Source: Poecilobothrus nobilitatus
Taxonomy: Eukaryota > Arthropoda > Insecta > Diptera > Dolichopodidae
DNA: 64,000 nucleotides
NCBI GenBank assembly: GCA_947095535.1
Contig: OX352774.1
Span: 217,484,965 to 217,548,964, forward strand
Direction: 5' to 3'
Position numbers and translations under genes: made by a program. Positions 11,464 to 23,600 of the stretch are shown here, piece after piece. The notes under the pieces are model-generated. The model ran no database searches. It saw only the letters and a list, made by a program, of their open reading frames with translations, and was not told the origin of the DNA. The first letter of the stretch is position 1. Every line of letters begins with the position of its first letter.

Positions 11464-11640
11464 AGGTAGGTAGGTAGGTATGGTGGTGACCTTCGCGATG
11501 CTGCTTGAAGGCCTCAATTAGCACTAGATTGCGCCATTTTGATACCACTGCACTCATGTGACCCGTGTTTAAGATTGTTTGCGGTTTTATATCCAACCCG
11601 AGCGGTTCAGATACAAGATCAGTTCTTTGATTTTGTGTTT
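11464..11640 (+). repeat. GC-richer dispersed repeat with (TAGG)n head
   Basis: Starts with four TAGG units (11465-11480), followed by ~150 bp far richer in G and C than the flanks, including GACCTTCGCGATGCTGCTTG and the block GCGCCATTTTGATACCAC. The order TAGG microsatellite then TTTGATACCAC core recalls a repeat common in higher-fly genomes; that recollection is not verified here. No open frame or tRNA boxes. Confidence 0.5.
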
Positions 11641-12940
11641 AGAAAATTTAAGAATGAATTAATTTTTTTAAGAGCTTAAAATTATAACACAAAACTTAAA
11701 TATCGAAATATATTGAGTTATTTTAATATATTGATTAAAGTTTGAGATTCAAGTTATGATGATCATTACTTTTCCTGAAGAAAGATTAATGGTACTCTTG
11801 AAGAATGCTTTTTTTATAGTATAAGAGTTCTTGAATATAATAATAAGAATAATAATTCCCTAAATTCTTAAATCAAATGGTTAGTTTAAGGATGTTTTAT
11901 TATTTTTCATCCTTTTTATAAGTTGTGATTGAAAATCAATCAATAGGAATGTTATAGAAACTCTTTTAAAAACCTGTAATGAACATTGACGGTTTTAAAT
12001 ATTTACGATTTAAGTCAATTTAAATTGTTATTAAACTGATGGCCAGTAAAAGATAGACCAATGCTGAGAAATTTCTATGTATCTGTATGTGTCGGTGGAA
12101 AACTCCAAAGTCATCCAGATCAATTGCACATGATTCTTCTGGGTAATGGTAAACATTAACAAACTAAACCTAAACCAACAAAACCAATTCTTATTAAACC
12201 AAATTTTGGACCGTATGCTTTAATGCAAAGGTACAGTATGATATATGGAATAAGGATATGGAAATTAAAATTTTAGTATAGTTATACCGAATAAAATTTC
12301 CAAAAATTGATTTTTTTTCACAGTTGTATGTGTAATTACATTGTTTGTAATTGTCAACTTTTTGTTAATGGAATATAATACATATATATAATATATAATA
12401 TCTATCTCTTATACATATATGTAAATCGTTGTTATCCGGAAACAAAACCGATAATAAATTTAAAAACAAGAATAATCTTACATTAACAGTTTTTTAAGAA
12501 ATCAAAACAAAAAAAAATTCTTAAAGGACGTAATAGTAATGCCGTAAAGAGCATAGTTTAAAATTGTTGTGTATTATTTTTAAAAAGTACTTGTATTTTA
12601 CATTTAAAATCCTGAATTTTTGAAGTTTTGTTTCACTGAATTTACTCAAAAAATAATAAAAGTTATAAAGAAAAAATATTTCGAAAAATTTTAAATTTAA
12701 CTGTTTCAAAACTTCATTTTAAACTTAAATCATTTTTTTTTGAAGCCATCGGCATGTAATAATCCATTTTGAAAATCATGGAGTTGAAGTGGAGCGGTGG
12801 AGTTGAAAAACAACATTAAAACTTAAATTGTAATTCACTGTTATAGGAACTAAAGACTACAATTATTTTTTGGCATAATATGCAAATTAATTCAATTTTG
12901 AATTTTGAAAGTTTGTTTTCACATTTGTAAATATAGTAGT
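11641..12940. other. AT-rich non-coding DNA
   Basis: The minus-strand frame 12521-12709 is Phe/Lys/Tyr-rich with no signature. Nothing else seen. Confidence 0.55.
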
Positions 12941-13965
12941 TCCTGGTCAAATTCAGGTATTTACTAAATATTCTCAGGTATTTACTAAATATATTCAGGT
13001 TTTTGCTAAATATATTCAAGTATTTACTAAATATAAGTTCAGATTTTTTTTTGGTTTTCAGAGTTTTACTAAATGAATACAGATTTTTACTAAATATTTA
13101 AATATATATTTTACTAAATATTAAAATTTTTTTTTTGGAATTCCGATTTTTACTAAATAAATTCAGATAATTTTTTTGATTCGAAAATTGTAAAAATTAA
13201 AACCTTTCTATTGACAAACATGTAAAAATTCTCAAAAATATTTATCGTCGACTTGTCTAACTTTGACCAGGTAACATTGACATTGATGAAAAAAATGAAA
13301 TTGTTTTCTCATATTGATTAAAACCACAAACTTTTACTGAGGTTATTTTAAACGTTGATCACCTGTTTTCTCATAGTTGATTAAAACTATTAACGTTTAC
13401 TGGGGTTAACGTATTACTTAGTTATTCTAACTTTGATCAACGCGTTTTTCTTAACATTTTTATGCTGGTCAAAGTTAACCTTCGCCACCTAGTTTTTATT
13501 ATAAATATGGGCTTAAAGCACTTATTTTCACTTTTATTTTTATTTTAGGATATAAGAACTCATGGAGTTCCTAATTTTGCAAAAATTTCTTTTTCTAACT
13601 AAAATTGGTACTTTAATTTTTATTACACTTTTAATGTTAAAAAGTCGTCAAAGTTAGACAAGTTGACGGTAAATAGTCTTCAGAATTTTTTCATGTTTAT
13701 TAAAAGAAAGTTTTTAATTTTTACAATTTTTGAATTAAAAAAATTTGAAATTATAATTATTTAGCATAAATCGGAATTCCAAAAACAAAAAATCTGAATT
13801 TTTTTAGTAAAAATCTGAATTCATTTAGTAAAACTTTGAATTAAAAAAAAATCTGAATTTATTTAGTAAATAACTGAATATATTTAGCAAAAACCTGAAT
13901 ATATTTAATTAATGCCTGAGAATATTTTGTAAATACCAGATTGTTAATACCTGAATTTTACCAGA
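12941..13965. mobile_element. Foldback element with ~320-bp inverted arms made of short tandem repeats
   Basis: The left arm (12941-13267) and right arm (13647-13965) are reverse complements of each other along their whole length with moderate divergence. They run from (T)CTGGT(C/A)AAATTCAGG at the outside to CAACTTGTCTAACTTTGAC at the inside. The outer half of each arm is built from degenerate ~20-25-bp units of the form TATTCAGGTATTTACTAAA. The ~380-bp centre has two related ~72-bp segments (around 13299 and 13370) and repeated TGGTCAAAGTTA motifs in both orientations. Long arms made of tandem repeats are the hallmark of foldback-type elements. No transposase frame; the minus-strand frame 12816-13019, with repeated IFSKYL, is a translation of the tandem units. 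A flanking duplication is not clear. Confidence 0.8.
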
Positions 13966-16900
13966 AAATGCTATATAAACAGATATGGAATTTTAATTGA
14001 AGTAAAAACTTACAAGAAATAAAATATTCCAATTTTTTTTTTAAATTTATTTAGGGTTTTTGACTGTGTCCAATCCAATGTCACTTTTAAACTTGTCACA
14101 AAAGGGCAATTGATTTTCTGGATTTGAATGATTTGTATATAAAGTCATATAAATCCGTGATCGGATCTGCGAAAAAATAACACCTAAAGTAGTGTCAATG
14201 TGGAATAAATTACTAAATGTTGGTTTAAAATAATGTGCATCATTACATCCGAAAAACGTAGGCAGTATTTAAATAAAAAACGGTACAAAAAACGAACAAA
14301 AAATATTTTTAATTTAAATTCAATTTAATTTTTACAAAAACTAAACAAAAAAATTTAATAAGTGGTATACTTATTTTATACTCGATAACCATTTAGTAAC
14401 ATGCAATATATGATTGCGTTATCAATATCGCTGTAGTTATAAAATCAATATTTTTTAGTTTAAGTTTTTCAACTCACAAACATTATAATTAATTTTTAAT
14501 ATAAAGCATTGTGAGTGAGTTGAAGAGGTTTTTTGGAAGTTGCCTAGATAAAGACCTTTACTGAGAAGACAAATAAAACTGAACAAGGACGAAACAAGGA
14601 CGAATTTGTAATAAAATTTTGATATTAAATTTTATTGTTTAATTTTGAAACCTTGTATAATTAATAAATTAGAACCTTTATGAATGTCGTTCTTTTGTTC
14701 TGTAGTCAAGTTTGTAACAGTTAAATAAAAAATAAAATTAATAATGAAATTAAAAATTTTTAATACCCAGTTATCATTTTATGCTATAGTTTATAAATTT
14801 AATATGGTGACTTTTGTTAATATAACATCTTTGATTCTTAAAATTTTACTCTATAGCTTTTACTTTTTTTTTTTTATACATATTAATGTTTTAATGTTTA
14901 ATATTTTAACGAGAATTTATAATATAATTAAAATAAGTTAAAAACAAAAACATGTAAATGTAATAAAAAAAAGATTTAATGGATTTAAATTTTTTGGAAA
15001 TGTTTTGGAAAATATGTTTACTCATTTTAAAATTTAATGAATCTTAAGTAACAAATATTTATCACTATTATGTAATAAAATTTTCAAATTGCGCATGGAA
15101 AATAAATTGTATAAATAGTTGCAAAATTATATTTGATGTTTTCTTTGTTTCTAAAAATTTTTGTTTTATATAATTAAGAGGAGAATATAATAATAAAAAT
15201 TATAACTCAAAAGATTCATACCTATATATACCAGAATCATTTTAAAATATTTACAACAATAAAATACACTTTTGAAATTATATCTCGAAAAGTTTTTTGA
15301 AAAATTTTAGTTTTTGTTTTTGAATAAACTCCCAAACTCGAATAATTGTAAAGTTTATTTAAATCAAAAAAGTAAAAATTAGGGGGATTTTCTTGGATAT
15401 CCAAAATATAAATATATATGCATATGTACATTTCCTTTCTATGAGGTCTTAACTTTATCAGATTTATTATATTTATTTAGTCCCATTACTTAAGAAAGAT
15501 TGTTACATATTTTTATACACAGTTTCTTAAATAGATGCATTAAAATTGAATCGTGCACCATGTTTGTTTGTATGTTTGAAATGAAATAGGTGGAATTCAT
15601 TGGATTACCAAGAGAAATTTACAAGTACTTCTTTCGTTGAATTTGGATTACAGGTTCTAACAAATTATCAACTAAATAAAACCAAACAAAAGGCTGGGAT
15701 CTTTAATTTATGAACAAAAAAATTAAATGATACAAGCCTTATGGTATATATGGTATAGTTTGGAATAATTAAGTTGAAGAAAAAAATTGAAAAAATGGTA
15801 TGGAAACAGAGTTAGGATTATTTATGAGAGGAGATAAGAGCAGAAATAAATTTAATTGGAAGTTGTTATTTACGAAAATAATAACATTTCTTAGAGAAAA
15901 TTCGGAGTTGTTTTAAAAATTCTTAAATATTTGAACCTGAATCCATTTCATAATTTTTGTTATCAATTTTATACTATAATAAATATAGTAAAATACTATC
16001 AAAAATTTTGTCTTCAATTTGCGTGAAGAAAGGTATCTACCAATTGATGAATTAAAAATTTTTCCTGTCCGTTTCAAAATTTACGTGTATAATATTCTAG
16101 ACGATTTCATCAAGTTAACTTAAAAACATTTAATACGTTTAGCTTATGAACGACTTGAAACCGATTGACACCATACATATTGATTAAAAGTTTTCTTTAG
16201 TAATTAAAAGTTTCTCGCAGTCAATTCAAAAGTCATTTTTTGACAGAATAACATAATATTAAAATTGTCTGATGATTGGACTAGCAAACAACAAAAAATG
16301 AATGCGACTTCGAAAAAAATTTTGATTGAATTCAAGTGCGTGATTCTGATAAAATAACTAGATTTATATTGCATAAATATATATCCTATATATATATATG
16401 TATAAATATCCTTTATTAATTTGTTAAGAAAACTCTTATATGACCAATTCAGTTATATGTTTTGCCACAAAACACGATACAACAAAATATTTAATATTAT
16501 AAAACAAAAAAAAAATTAATTAAATAAAAAATTGTACTTTTTTTATTTCTTTAAAAAAATAAAAAGTTTCAAAGTAGGTAATAAAAAAGAAAAAAAACAA
16601 TATTTTTTTATAATACATATTAAAACATAATTAACACAGAAATCAGTTTACCTGACCCGTTTATTTATTTTCGAAAATATTAAAAAATGTCCTGTTTTTA
16701 TTTTTGTTTTTTTTTTCTTTTTTTTATGTTACATTTTTTTTAACCCTATAGTGTCTATAAATATTTTTTCCTACATAATACAATTTGTTAAATCAAAATT
16801 GATATTTTTGCTATACGATTACCACTTTAATAGGATGAATTTATCGTAAATAAGCTGAATTAATTGAGGCCATTAAAAAGTATAAGACCTTAGAATAATT

Positions 16901-18600
16901 TTATATAGACTAGAGCCTTAAGCATTTAAATAAATATAAAAATTGAGTATAGGTACATAATTTTAGATTTTCAAAAAATTTCCTAGTTGATCATTTAGAT
17001 TTAGTGATATCAAATCTTTATCAAACACTATGATCTGATCTTGAATAATGCCTGCGTTGATGCCAGTTATTCAATTATAGTTTGAACTTTTTTTTTGTAG
17101 TCGATTTTCTTGTTTTTTTCATTTACTCATAAGATGATCCGCCTTATCGCAACTGTATACCTTGAACTTTCTTTGCCACAGAGCCCTTTACTAGACTATT
17201 GTGTAATTTATACTCATATACATTTTTTGTTTTATATTTCATAAAAATTGATTTTTATTTTCTTATTTGAAGTTTTGAAGGCGATTTTCCTGTATTACAG
17301 AGAGTGTTTAAATTTCACCGTCATATTCTTATAATTTAAAGTTCATTATAAAACTTTATTTTTTAGTAATATATAATCTAGAATTTAAATAAATATTTAA
17401 AGTGCAGTAAATTCAATTATTTAACCTAGTTTAAAAAAAAAAGATTCCAGATTTCAATAACAGATTTGGTGTTAATAAATAAATTGTAAATTTTTGATTG
17501 CTCCTTTAAATCAACATTATTTTATACTTTAAATATTAAAAGTTTTTTTATTTTGTACATTTATAATATGTACATATTTTTTTTTTTCCAGTTATTTATT
17601 GTTAATTTATTTTCAAATAACAACTTTTTACGCTGGCTTGAAAATTTCTTTAGTTATGGAGACATTTTTTTTTTTTTTTTCAACCAGTACATTTTAATTT
17701 AATTAAATCCATTAAATGAAAATTCCTGTGGCCTGAAATTTCTTACTTTATTACATTTTTTTTTTTTTTTTATTTTTATTTCTTTTTTTTTTTTATTGTA
17801 AGTGAAAAATTAACTATTTACAGTAAAAAAAAAAAAATGAGAAAAAAAAAACAAAGTGACAATTTATTCTTAAGGTAAAATAAAATTGAAATGAACAAAA
17901 CTATATAATAAATAAAATCTTCCACTACTATAGATACTTCAATTGCAAATAAAATAATTTAAGGGGTAAAAATGAAATAAAAAACAAAAAAAAAAAAAAC
18001 TAAAAGCAAGGAAATGAAATGAAAAACTGAAATCTATCATCATCAGCTTATATTATCCAAAGATCATTAACCTTTTTCTTTTTTTTTTTATTTACTTTCG
18101 TCCCTCCATTTTTTTTTAAATAAGAGTTGGTGGGTGGTATAATAAAAGGTAAAAAATTTTTTAGTAAGGAAAAAAAAAATCCCTGTTAAATATATATATA
18201 CATATATATATTTTTTTTTGAAATGGAAATAAAAAAAAAATATAACAGTAAATATTATTCATTCTTTCACCGTAACCACCTCATCATAATAATTTTTTAC
18301 TATTTTGTTGTAATGTTATTGTGTTTAATCTTCAGAACAAAAAAAAATAATATGTATACGTACATAAAGTATATTTCAGAACTCTGCAGATATACCAGGA
18401 TACATAATATTTAACATTTATAATATATTTTATAAATTTATTTAATATTTATGTTGTCTTTTTTTTTTATTTTTGTTTTTTTTTTTATATATATTATGTA
18501 ATGTGTAATTAAATTGCTTACAAGAGAATATGCATTAGTAAAATATAATATATGCGTTATGTAGACTTATATATGCATTAAATAAACTGAGTATGTATTA
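13966..18600. other. Long featureless AT-rich stretch
   Basis: Poly-A/T tracts, a TA-run near 16377-16400 and an imperfect hairpin (CAACTCACA...TGTGAGTGAGTTG, about 14468-14523). Open frames at 14744-14941, 15237-15431 and 18223-18414 look random. No gene supported. Confidence 0.55.
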
Positions 18601-18930
18601 AATAATTATATACATTTTTATATTATGTAATGTAATTATATACTTGTTCTTCCTTGATTGGAAAATTGTTTGATAGGAAAATATTGTTAGATTTAGGCCT
18701 TGCGAACTATTGTGCACCTCAGCTTCATTAATTGCTTGCTTGTTACAGTGGCTTATCGAACCATTCAATTCTTTTGAAGAAGCAGTTTGAATTTCTTTTG
18801 AAGAAATGATGTCATCTGGTTGAGTGTCGTCACTTCGGACAGATCCTTCTAATTATATTCTCTCAAGTCTTCAGGAATTCAGCTTACTCTCAAGGAATGC
18901 AGCGTCAAATATTGGCAACCTATGCGCGCC
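18601..18930 (-). pseudogene. Coding-like relic, unassigned
   Basis: A minus-strand frame without an early ATG is open for 84 codons (18852 down to 18601). It is hydrophilic, with Ser, Asp, Glu and Gln in a mix unlike random AT-rich DNA, for example SVRSDDTQPDDIISSKEIQT (18785-18844). Upstream the same frame continues to about 18930 with two stops, through RLPIFDAAFLESKLNS. The local base composition is clearly more balanced than the flanks. The plus-strand frame 18824-19006 is its shadow. The family is not recognised; an ancient transposase or associated DNA-binding protein is a guess. Confidence 0.3.
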
Positions 18931-20400
18931 TGTTCTGTACCTGTTCTGTTTATTTTTATCTATTATGTTATTTAAAATGTCTTTAAAAAATGCAATTTTA
19001 TATTAGAACTTTATATATGGTGTCTTATCAAATCTTTTTTTGTTCTCTTAAATTACAAAAATATTTAAATGCATATGATTAACGACTGACTTTTAAATAA
19101 CATGTTACAGTTATTTTAATAATTTTATTTTCCTACTTTGTTCCTTGGTTAATTTGGTATTTCGACAAAACTTCACAATAGGCACTCTATTTTGTGACAT
19201 TTGACATTTAGTTTGACCTATTTTAGTCGTTAGAAATACCACTAGTGTAGTAAAGTTGTGAATAAAAAAAAAAAAGAAAATGGATTCAGTTTTCATTTCA
19301 GTTTTTTGATCCACACCTTCACTACTCCACTACTACTACTTTACTATATATAGGTGTTAAGTTAAATTTAACCTTCACTAGAAGAATATCAGTTTATTTT
19401 TTGTTTGAAAATTTCTACTATCTGCTTCTTAACAATCGTTATTTTTTTCATTTTGATTTTATGTATCTGAATTCTTTAATTCCAAAATCGGAGATCTACG
19501 TTATTTCCTCTAGATCTTTGTTTTTTAGACATCAATTAAAAAAAAATTTAATTTATTGTGCCATGTAAATATAACTACATACATATCTATTTTTGTTTTT
19601 AGTAGAATATACGTCATATTATGTTTAAAAAATATTTTTCTTTTTCATTTAATTTTTTTATGCGAATTTGCAAATTTTTCAATAATAAAAAATAGAACAT
19701 CACAAGTTAGTCTTTATTGTTTTTTCTTTACATTTATTGTCTATAAAGTATACATGTAGATTATATAGCCATTTCTCTCTCTCTTTCTTTATTTTTTGAT
19801 CATATAACTAACAGTAAAATAGTAGAAAAAAAAAACAAAATATATTGAAAAAACCTGGATTTAATTAAAAAAAATATTAAAATAAACAAGAAATTTTCTA
19901 CCTTTTACATTTTTGTATACATATAGGCATGAAAATAAATTTGTAATATTATATAGAGGATAACACAGATAAATAAATTTGATTTAACAAATAAGAATTT
20001 CCATTCGCCAAAAGTTTGGAATCCGTTATATCCGTTTTTCAGTTCAATAAAATTCTGTTTTTAGCTTAATTTCATTTAGCTTTTACTTTATTTTATATTT
20101 TATTATTCAACCCAATATAAGAGAAAAAATAATAGCGAAAGAAAAAAAGAGCCTAAAAATAAAAGCAAAAACCCAAAAGTAGCAAAGAAACAAAAGCAGA
20201 AAAAAAGTCTTGTTATATATAATTAAAAAAATCGCGTAAAGTTGCGTGAACGACGAAGGAAAATTAAAGATTTTGTTTTTATTTTTTTGCACAGGAACAT
20301 AAATTCTATGATATTTTGAAAGAGAAAAAATTCCATGAAAAGTACAAAAAAAAAGTTAAAATTCATATTAAAAAATTTTCTCCTTTCTTCGTTATTTGAA
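18931..20400. other. AT-rich non-coding DNA
   Basis: Open frames at 19111-19314, 19556-19759 and 20107-20292 follow poly-A/T composition. No gene supported. Confidence 0.55.
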
Positions 20401-20665
20401 TTATAGATAACAATTAATAAATTTTGGGAGTTTTTGGTCTTTTGGCAAAAGAGGCGGAGGACCTACTGTTCGATCTATTTCATTTTGGAAAAAATTGTCC
20501 CAGTAAACTTCCAGAACCTCCCGTTCGTTCTTTGCCAAAAATGTCAATAAGACACCGCTTTTATTTTTTTACTTTCACTCTTATTAATTTGCGCTATTTC
20601 ATTTGTTAGTCTCGTTTTCCAGGAGTCTAATCTGCTACAAACTTTAGAGGTAAAATTTAAAATTA
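20401..20665 (-). pseudogene. Frameshifted coding-like relic, unassigned
   Basis: Two minus-strand frames abut. From about 20665 to 20545 one reads SRLDSWKTRLTNEIAQINKS and ends at a stop. Shifted by one base, the next (20568 to 20401) reads LAKNEREVLEVYWDNFFQNE, then a Pro-rich VGPPPLLPKDQ, and stops at 20401-20403. Both pieces have protein-like composition. The basic helix plus KSG segment faintly recalls MADF/Myb-SANT-like domains, but this is not enough to name it. The plus-strand frame 20424-20609 is its shadow. It lies 1.5 kb upstream, in the same orientation, of the relic at 18601-18930, so both could come from one dead element. Confidence 0.3.
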
Positions 20666-22486
20666 AACATTTTTAACACAAAAAAATTTGGTCGTCAATT
20701 ATCCAAACTATTAGTATTCCCCAACCATCTCATATTTACACACAGATCCACACAAAATTATATTTTCCGAACCAAGGAAATAAAAAAGTGTTGATCAAAA
20801 TATGTAAGCCGAAATTTTTGCGATTATTATACATAAATAAAGAATAAATTTCATATATGAGAAGCTAAAAAACAGAAAAGTGATAACGAGAAGGATAAAT
20901 ATAATTATATATATAATGTATATTAAAAAAAATATCCTTATCAAATTTAAAATGAATACAGAATATTATAATGTTTTGTTCGTTCGCTTCTATAACTCAG
21001 CTTTTATACACATTCCTGTCAAACAAAATGATAAATAATAAGTACATAAATATTTGAAATTACTAATAAATATTTTGTTACGCGATTTTTAATTAATTTT
21101 TACAATAGCAATAAGTTGTTTTTCAAAAAATTGGTTATAGATCAAATGTAGAAATCTGTTATACAAACAGACTTGAAAACCTAACTGCTGAACAAGAATT
21201 TTTTTGTTTTCTTGATATGAAGAGAATTGTTTCCCATATAGCATAATTGACTATTTCGATTTTATTTTCTAATGATATACCCTGTTATCATTTTATAATA
21301 CTTTTTTTTTTATACATTTCTGCTATTTAATTTTGTCAAAAGATATTTCCTAAAAGATGTCAACAATTTCTAAACTCTTGTCAACTTTTATTAGAAAAAA
21401 TTAGACAACAGAAAAGTAAAAAAAAAAAAAAAAAATAAAGAAAGGACATTTTGAACGTTAACTTTTCAAAAAACGAAAAAAAATTAAAACTAACAAAAAT
21501 AAAATTCATAGAAAAATCTAATTAGCAATTAACTTAGGAAAATTCCAATCATTTCGTCTGTCTACAACTCTTATACTTTTTCTTATTTTCTTTATACGCT
21601 AAGAGCAATTTATTTTCATTGTAAGTTTTTTCATCACCCCCTTTCTCTCCTATAATTTTTCGATGATTTTATTTTTTACACTAGTTTTTTCTTCTTTTTT
21701 TTTAACAATGTCCAAAAATGTAATAAAAAAAAAAACGGTTTCAAGAAAAAGATCATGTGGAAAAAGTAAAAGAGATAAAAGAAAAAAAAAATATATAAAT
21801 ATAAATAAAACATCTTATGCTTTACGAACCATAAAAATTTTTCTTAAAGTGGGTGGTAAGATTATCTGTCAGAGTTAGTTTATAGCTAAAATTATCAACA
21901 TATACACATATTATAGTTAACAAGAAATTGATATACAACGGTTGTACAGTGGGTTAATGTTAGCACAACATGAAAATTAAAATAAATGTGTTAAAACTAA
22001 TAAAAATAAATTTAACCAGCATATATTTACAACCTTAAACTATAATTATGGTTTATTTTTTAGTTTTTTTTTTTTATTTTATATTACCATTTATCTCTTC
22101 TATATTTTCCGCTTACTAAAAAAAAAAAAATTATAAACTTTAGGCATTTAAAATAAATAAAAAAAAAAATCTTAATAAAAAAATGATAATCTTAATGGAA
22201 ACGATTTTTAAAAAATTTTTATATCTAAATAGAAGCATACAAGGTATTAATTAATTTTTATTTTAGAGGATCAGTTTCGATTTTTTTCTTTTCGAATAAT
22301 GAAAAATTGACCTAAAAAAAAATTTTATTTGATCCTGATAATAATGGAAACAATTATTATTAAATTTTAATTAAAAATAATAATTTGATTTTGTTTTGAT
22401 GAATTTTGATTACAATAATTCCTATCATTATTAGCATCGCCTCCTTTGCTTGGATTTATTCTTTACTTGAATTCAAATCTTTTTTT
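20666..22486. other. AT-rich non-coding DNA
   Basis: The frame 21663-21878 is Lys-rich low complexity. CAGTGGGTTAATG at about 21949 has no inverted partner nearby. Nothing supported. Confidence 0.55.
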
Positions 22487-23600
22487 TATACCCTACACAT
22501 TAAGTATAGGGTATATTAACTTTGGTACGGTGTTTGTAACTACCAAAACGAAGCGAGTTAGGTATAGACATGTATATATATTCTGAATCAGGACCACCTC
22601 CTGAGTCGATTTAGCGATATCCACGATAACTCAAAAAATACGCACTATACACACAATAACTCAAAAAATAATGATGCTATCTTGATGAAATTTATACTGT
22701 AGGTTAACAATGACTAAGGTAAGGTGGGGATTGTAAATGGGCGAAATCGGACCATGCGTTCGAGTACCTCCCATACAACTCTCAAAACTGAATACGCATA
22801 TCTTCGAAATTAATAAGGATAGAAACTTAAAATTTTGTACGAGGGTGTGTTTTCCTGAATTCCTGATATCCCTAACATTTGAGATGAATTGGAGTGGTTG
22901 TTCGGGTACCTCCCATACAACTTCCAAAATTGAACAAGCATATCTTCGAAATTAATAAAGATAGGAACTTCAAATTTGATACGAGGGTGCTGTTTCCTAA
23001 ATCCCTGATTTGCCTAAGATTTGAGATGAATTGAAGTGGTTGTTCGGCTACCTCCCATACAACTCCCAAAACCGAACAAGTGTATCTTCGAAATTAATAA
23101 AGATAGAAACTTCAAATTTGGTACTAGGGTGTTGTTTCCTGAATCCCTGATTTGTCCAAAATTTAAGATGAATTAGAATGGTTGTTCGGGTATCTGCCAC
23201 ACAACTGCCAAGACCAAACAAGCATATCTTCGACATTAATAAATATATAAACTTGAAATTTGATAAAAGAATGTTCTACCCTGTTGATGTCTCTAAAATT
23301 TGAGATGAATTGGGCTGGTGGTCCGCGTGCCTTCACACATTTCCCAAGACCTAACAAGCATATTTTCGAATTTAATAAAGCTAGAAATCTGAAATTTTGT
23401 ACAAAGGTTGTAAAAGCATTTATGTTATTAGCTTAGTTATATTAAATACCTAACTTAAGGATTTAAAAATTATGACTATGACTGAAAAAAAAAATATGAC
23501 TTATGAAAATAACTTATGGATTTTTAATTTAATTTGAATTTTTTAGGTGTAGGGTATAAATAAGTCGGTTGCATCGACTTACTGTTACTTTTACTTGTTT
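22487..23600 (+). mobile_element. DINE-1-like non-autonomous Helentron (rolling-circle element), copy H1
   Basis: The layout is that of Drosophila DINE-1/INE-1. It starts TATACCCTACAC in a T-run, immediately followed by the inverted AGTATAGGGTATATTAA. A core around 22574-22632 has TCTGAATCAGGACC, GAGTCGATTTAGC and CACGATAACTCAAAAAATA. Five ~142-bp tandem units fill the middle. The subterminal inverted copy GTGTAGGGTAT (23547-23557) pairs with the start. Then come the stem-loop AAGTCG-GTTGCAT-CGACTT (23562-23580) and a terminus ACTTGTTTT. Helentrons insert between T and T without target duplication, which fits both edges. It encodes no protein; several minus-strand frames across it are repeat translations. 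Confidence 0.8.
22766..23400 (+). repeat. Five 142-bp tandem units inside Helentron H1
   Basis: The marker ACCTCCCATACAACT and its variants start at 22766, 22908, 23050, 23192 and 23329 (steps 142, 142, 142, 137). Other shared blocks are AATTAATAAAGATAGAAACTT and ATTTGAGATGAATTG. The fifth unit is the most diverged. The unit length is not a multiple of three, so it is not a protein repeat. Confidence 0.9.

Noticed and set aside
12816..13019. Minus-strand frame with repeated IFSKYL units
   Set aside because: Translation of the short tandem units of the foldback arm.
21947..21970. TACAGTGGGTTAATG as a Tc1/mariner or hAT end (also CAGTGGGGTATCC at 47060 and ATACAGTAGGAGGG at 1219)
   Set aside because: No inverted partner within a few kb and no flanking duplication.
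22661..23357. Several 60-90-codon frames on both strands, with similar proteins (FISN, SKICLF, SCMGGTRT)
   Set aside because: They are frame-shifted translations of the 142-bp tandem units of the Helentron; the unit is not a multiple of three and the layout is that of a non-coding element.
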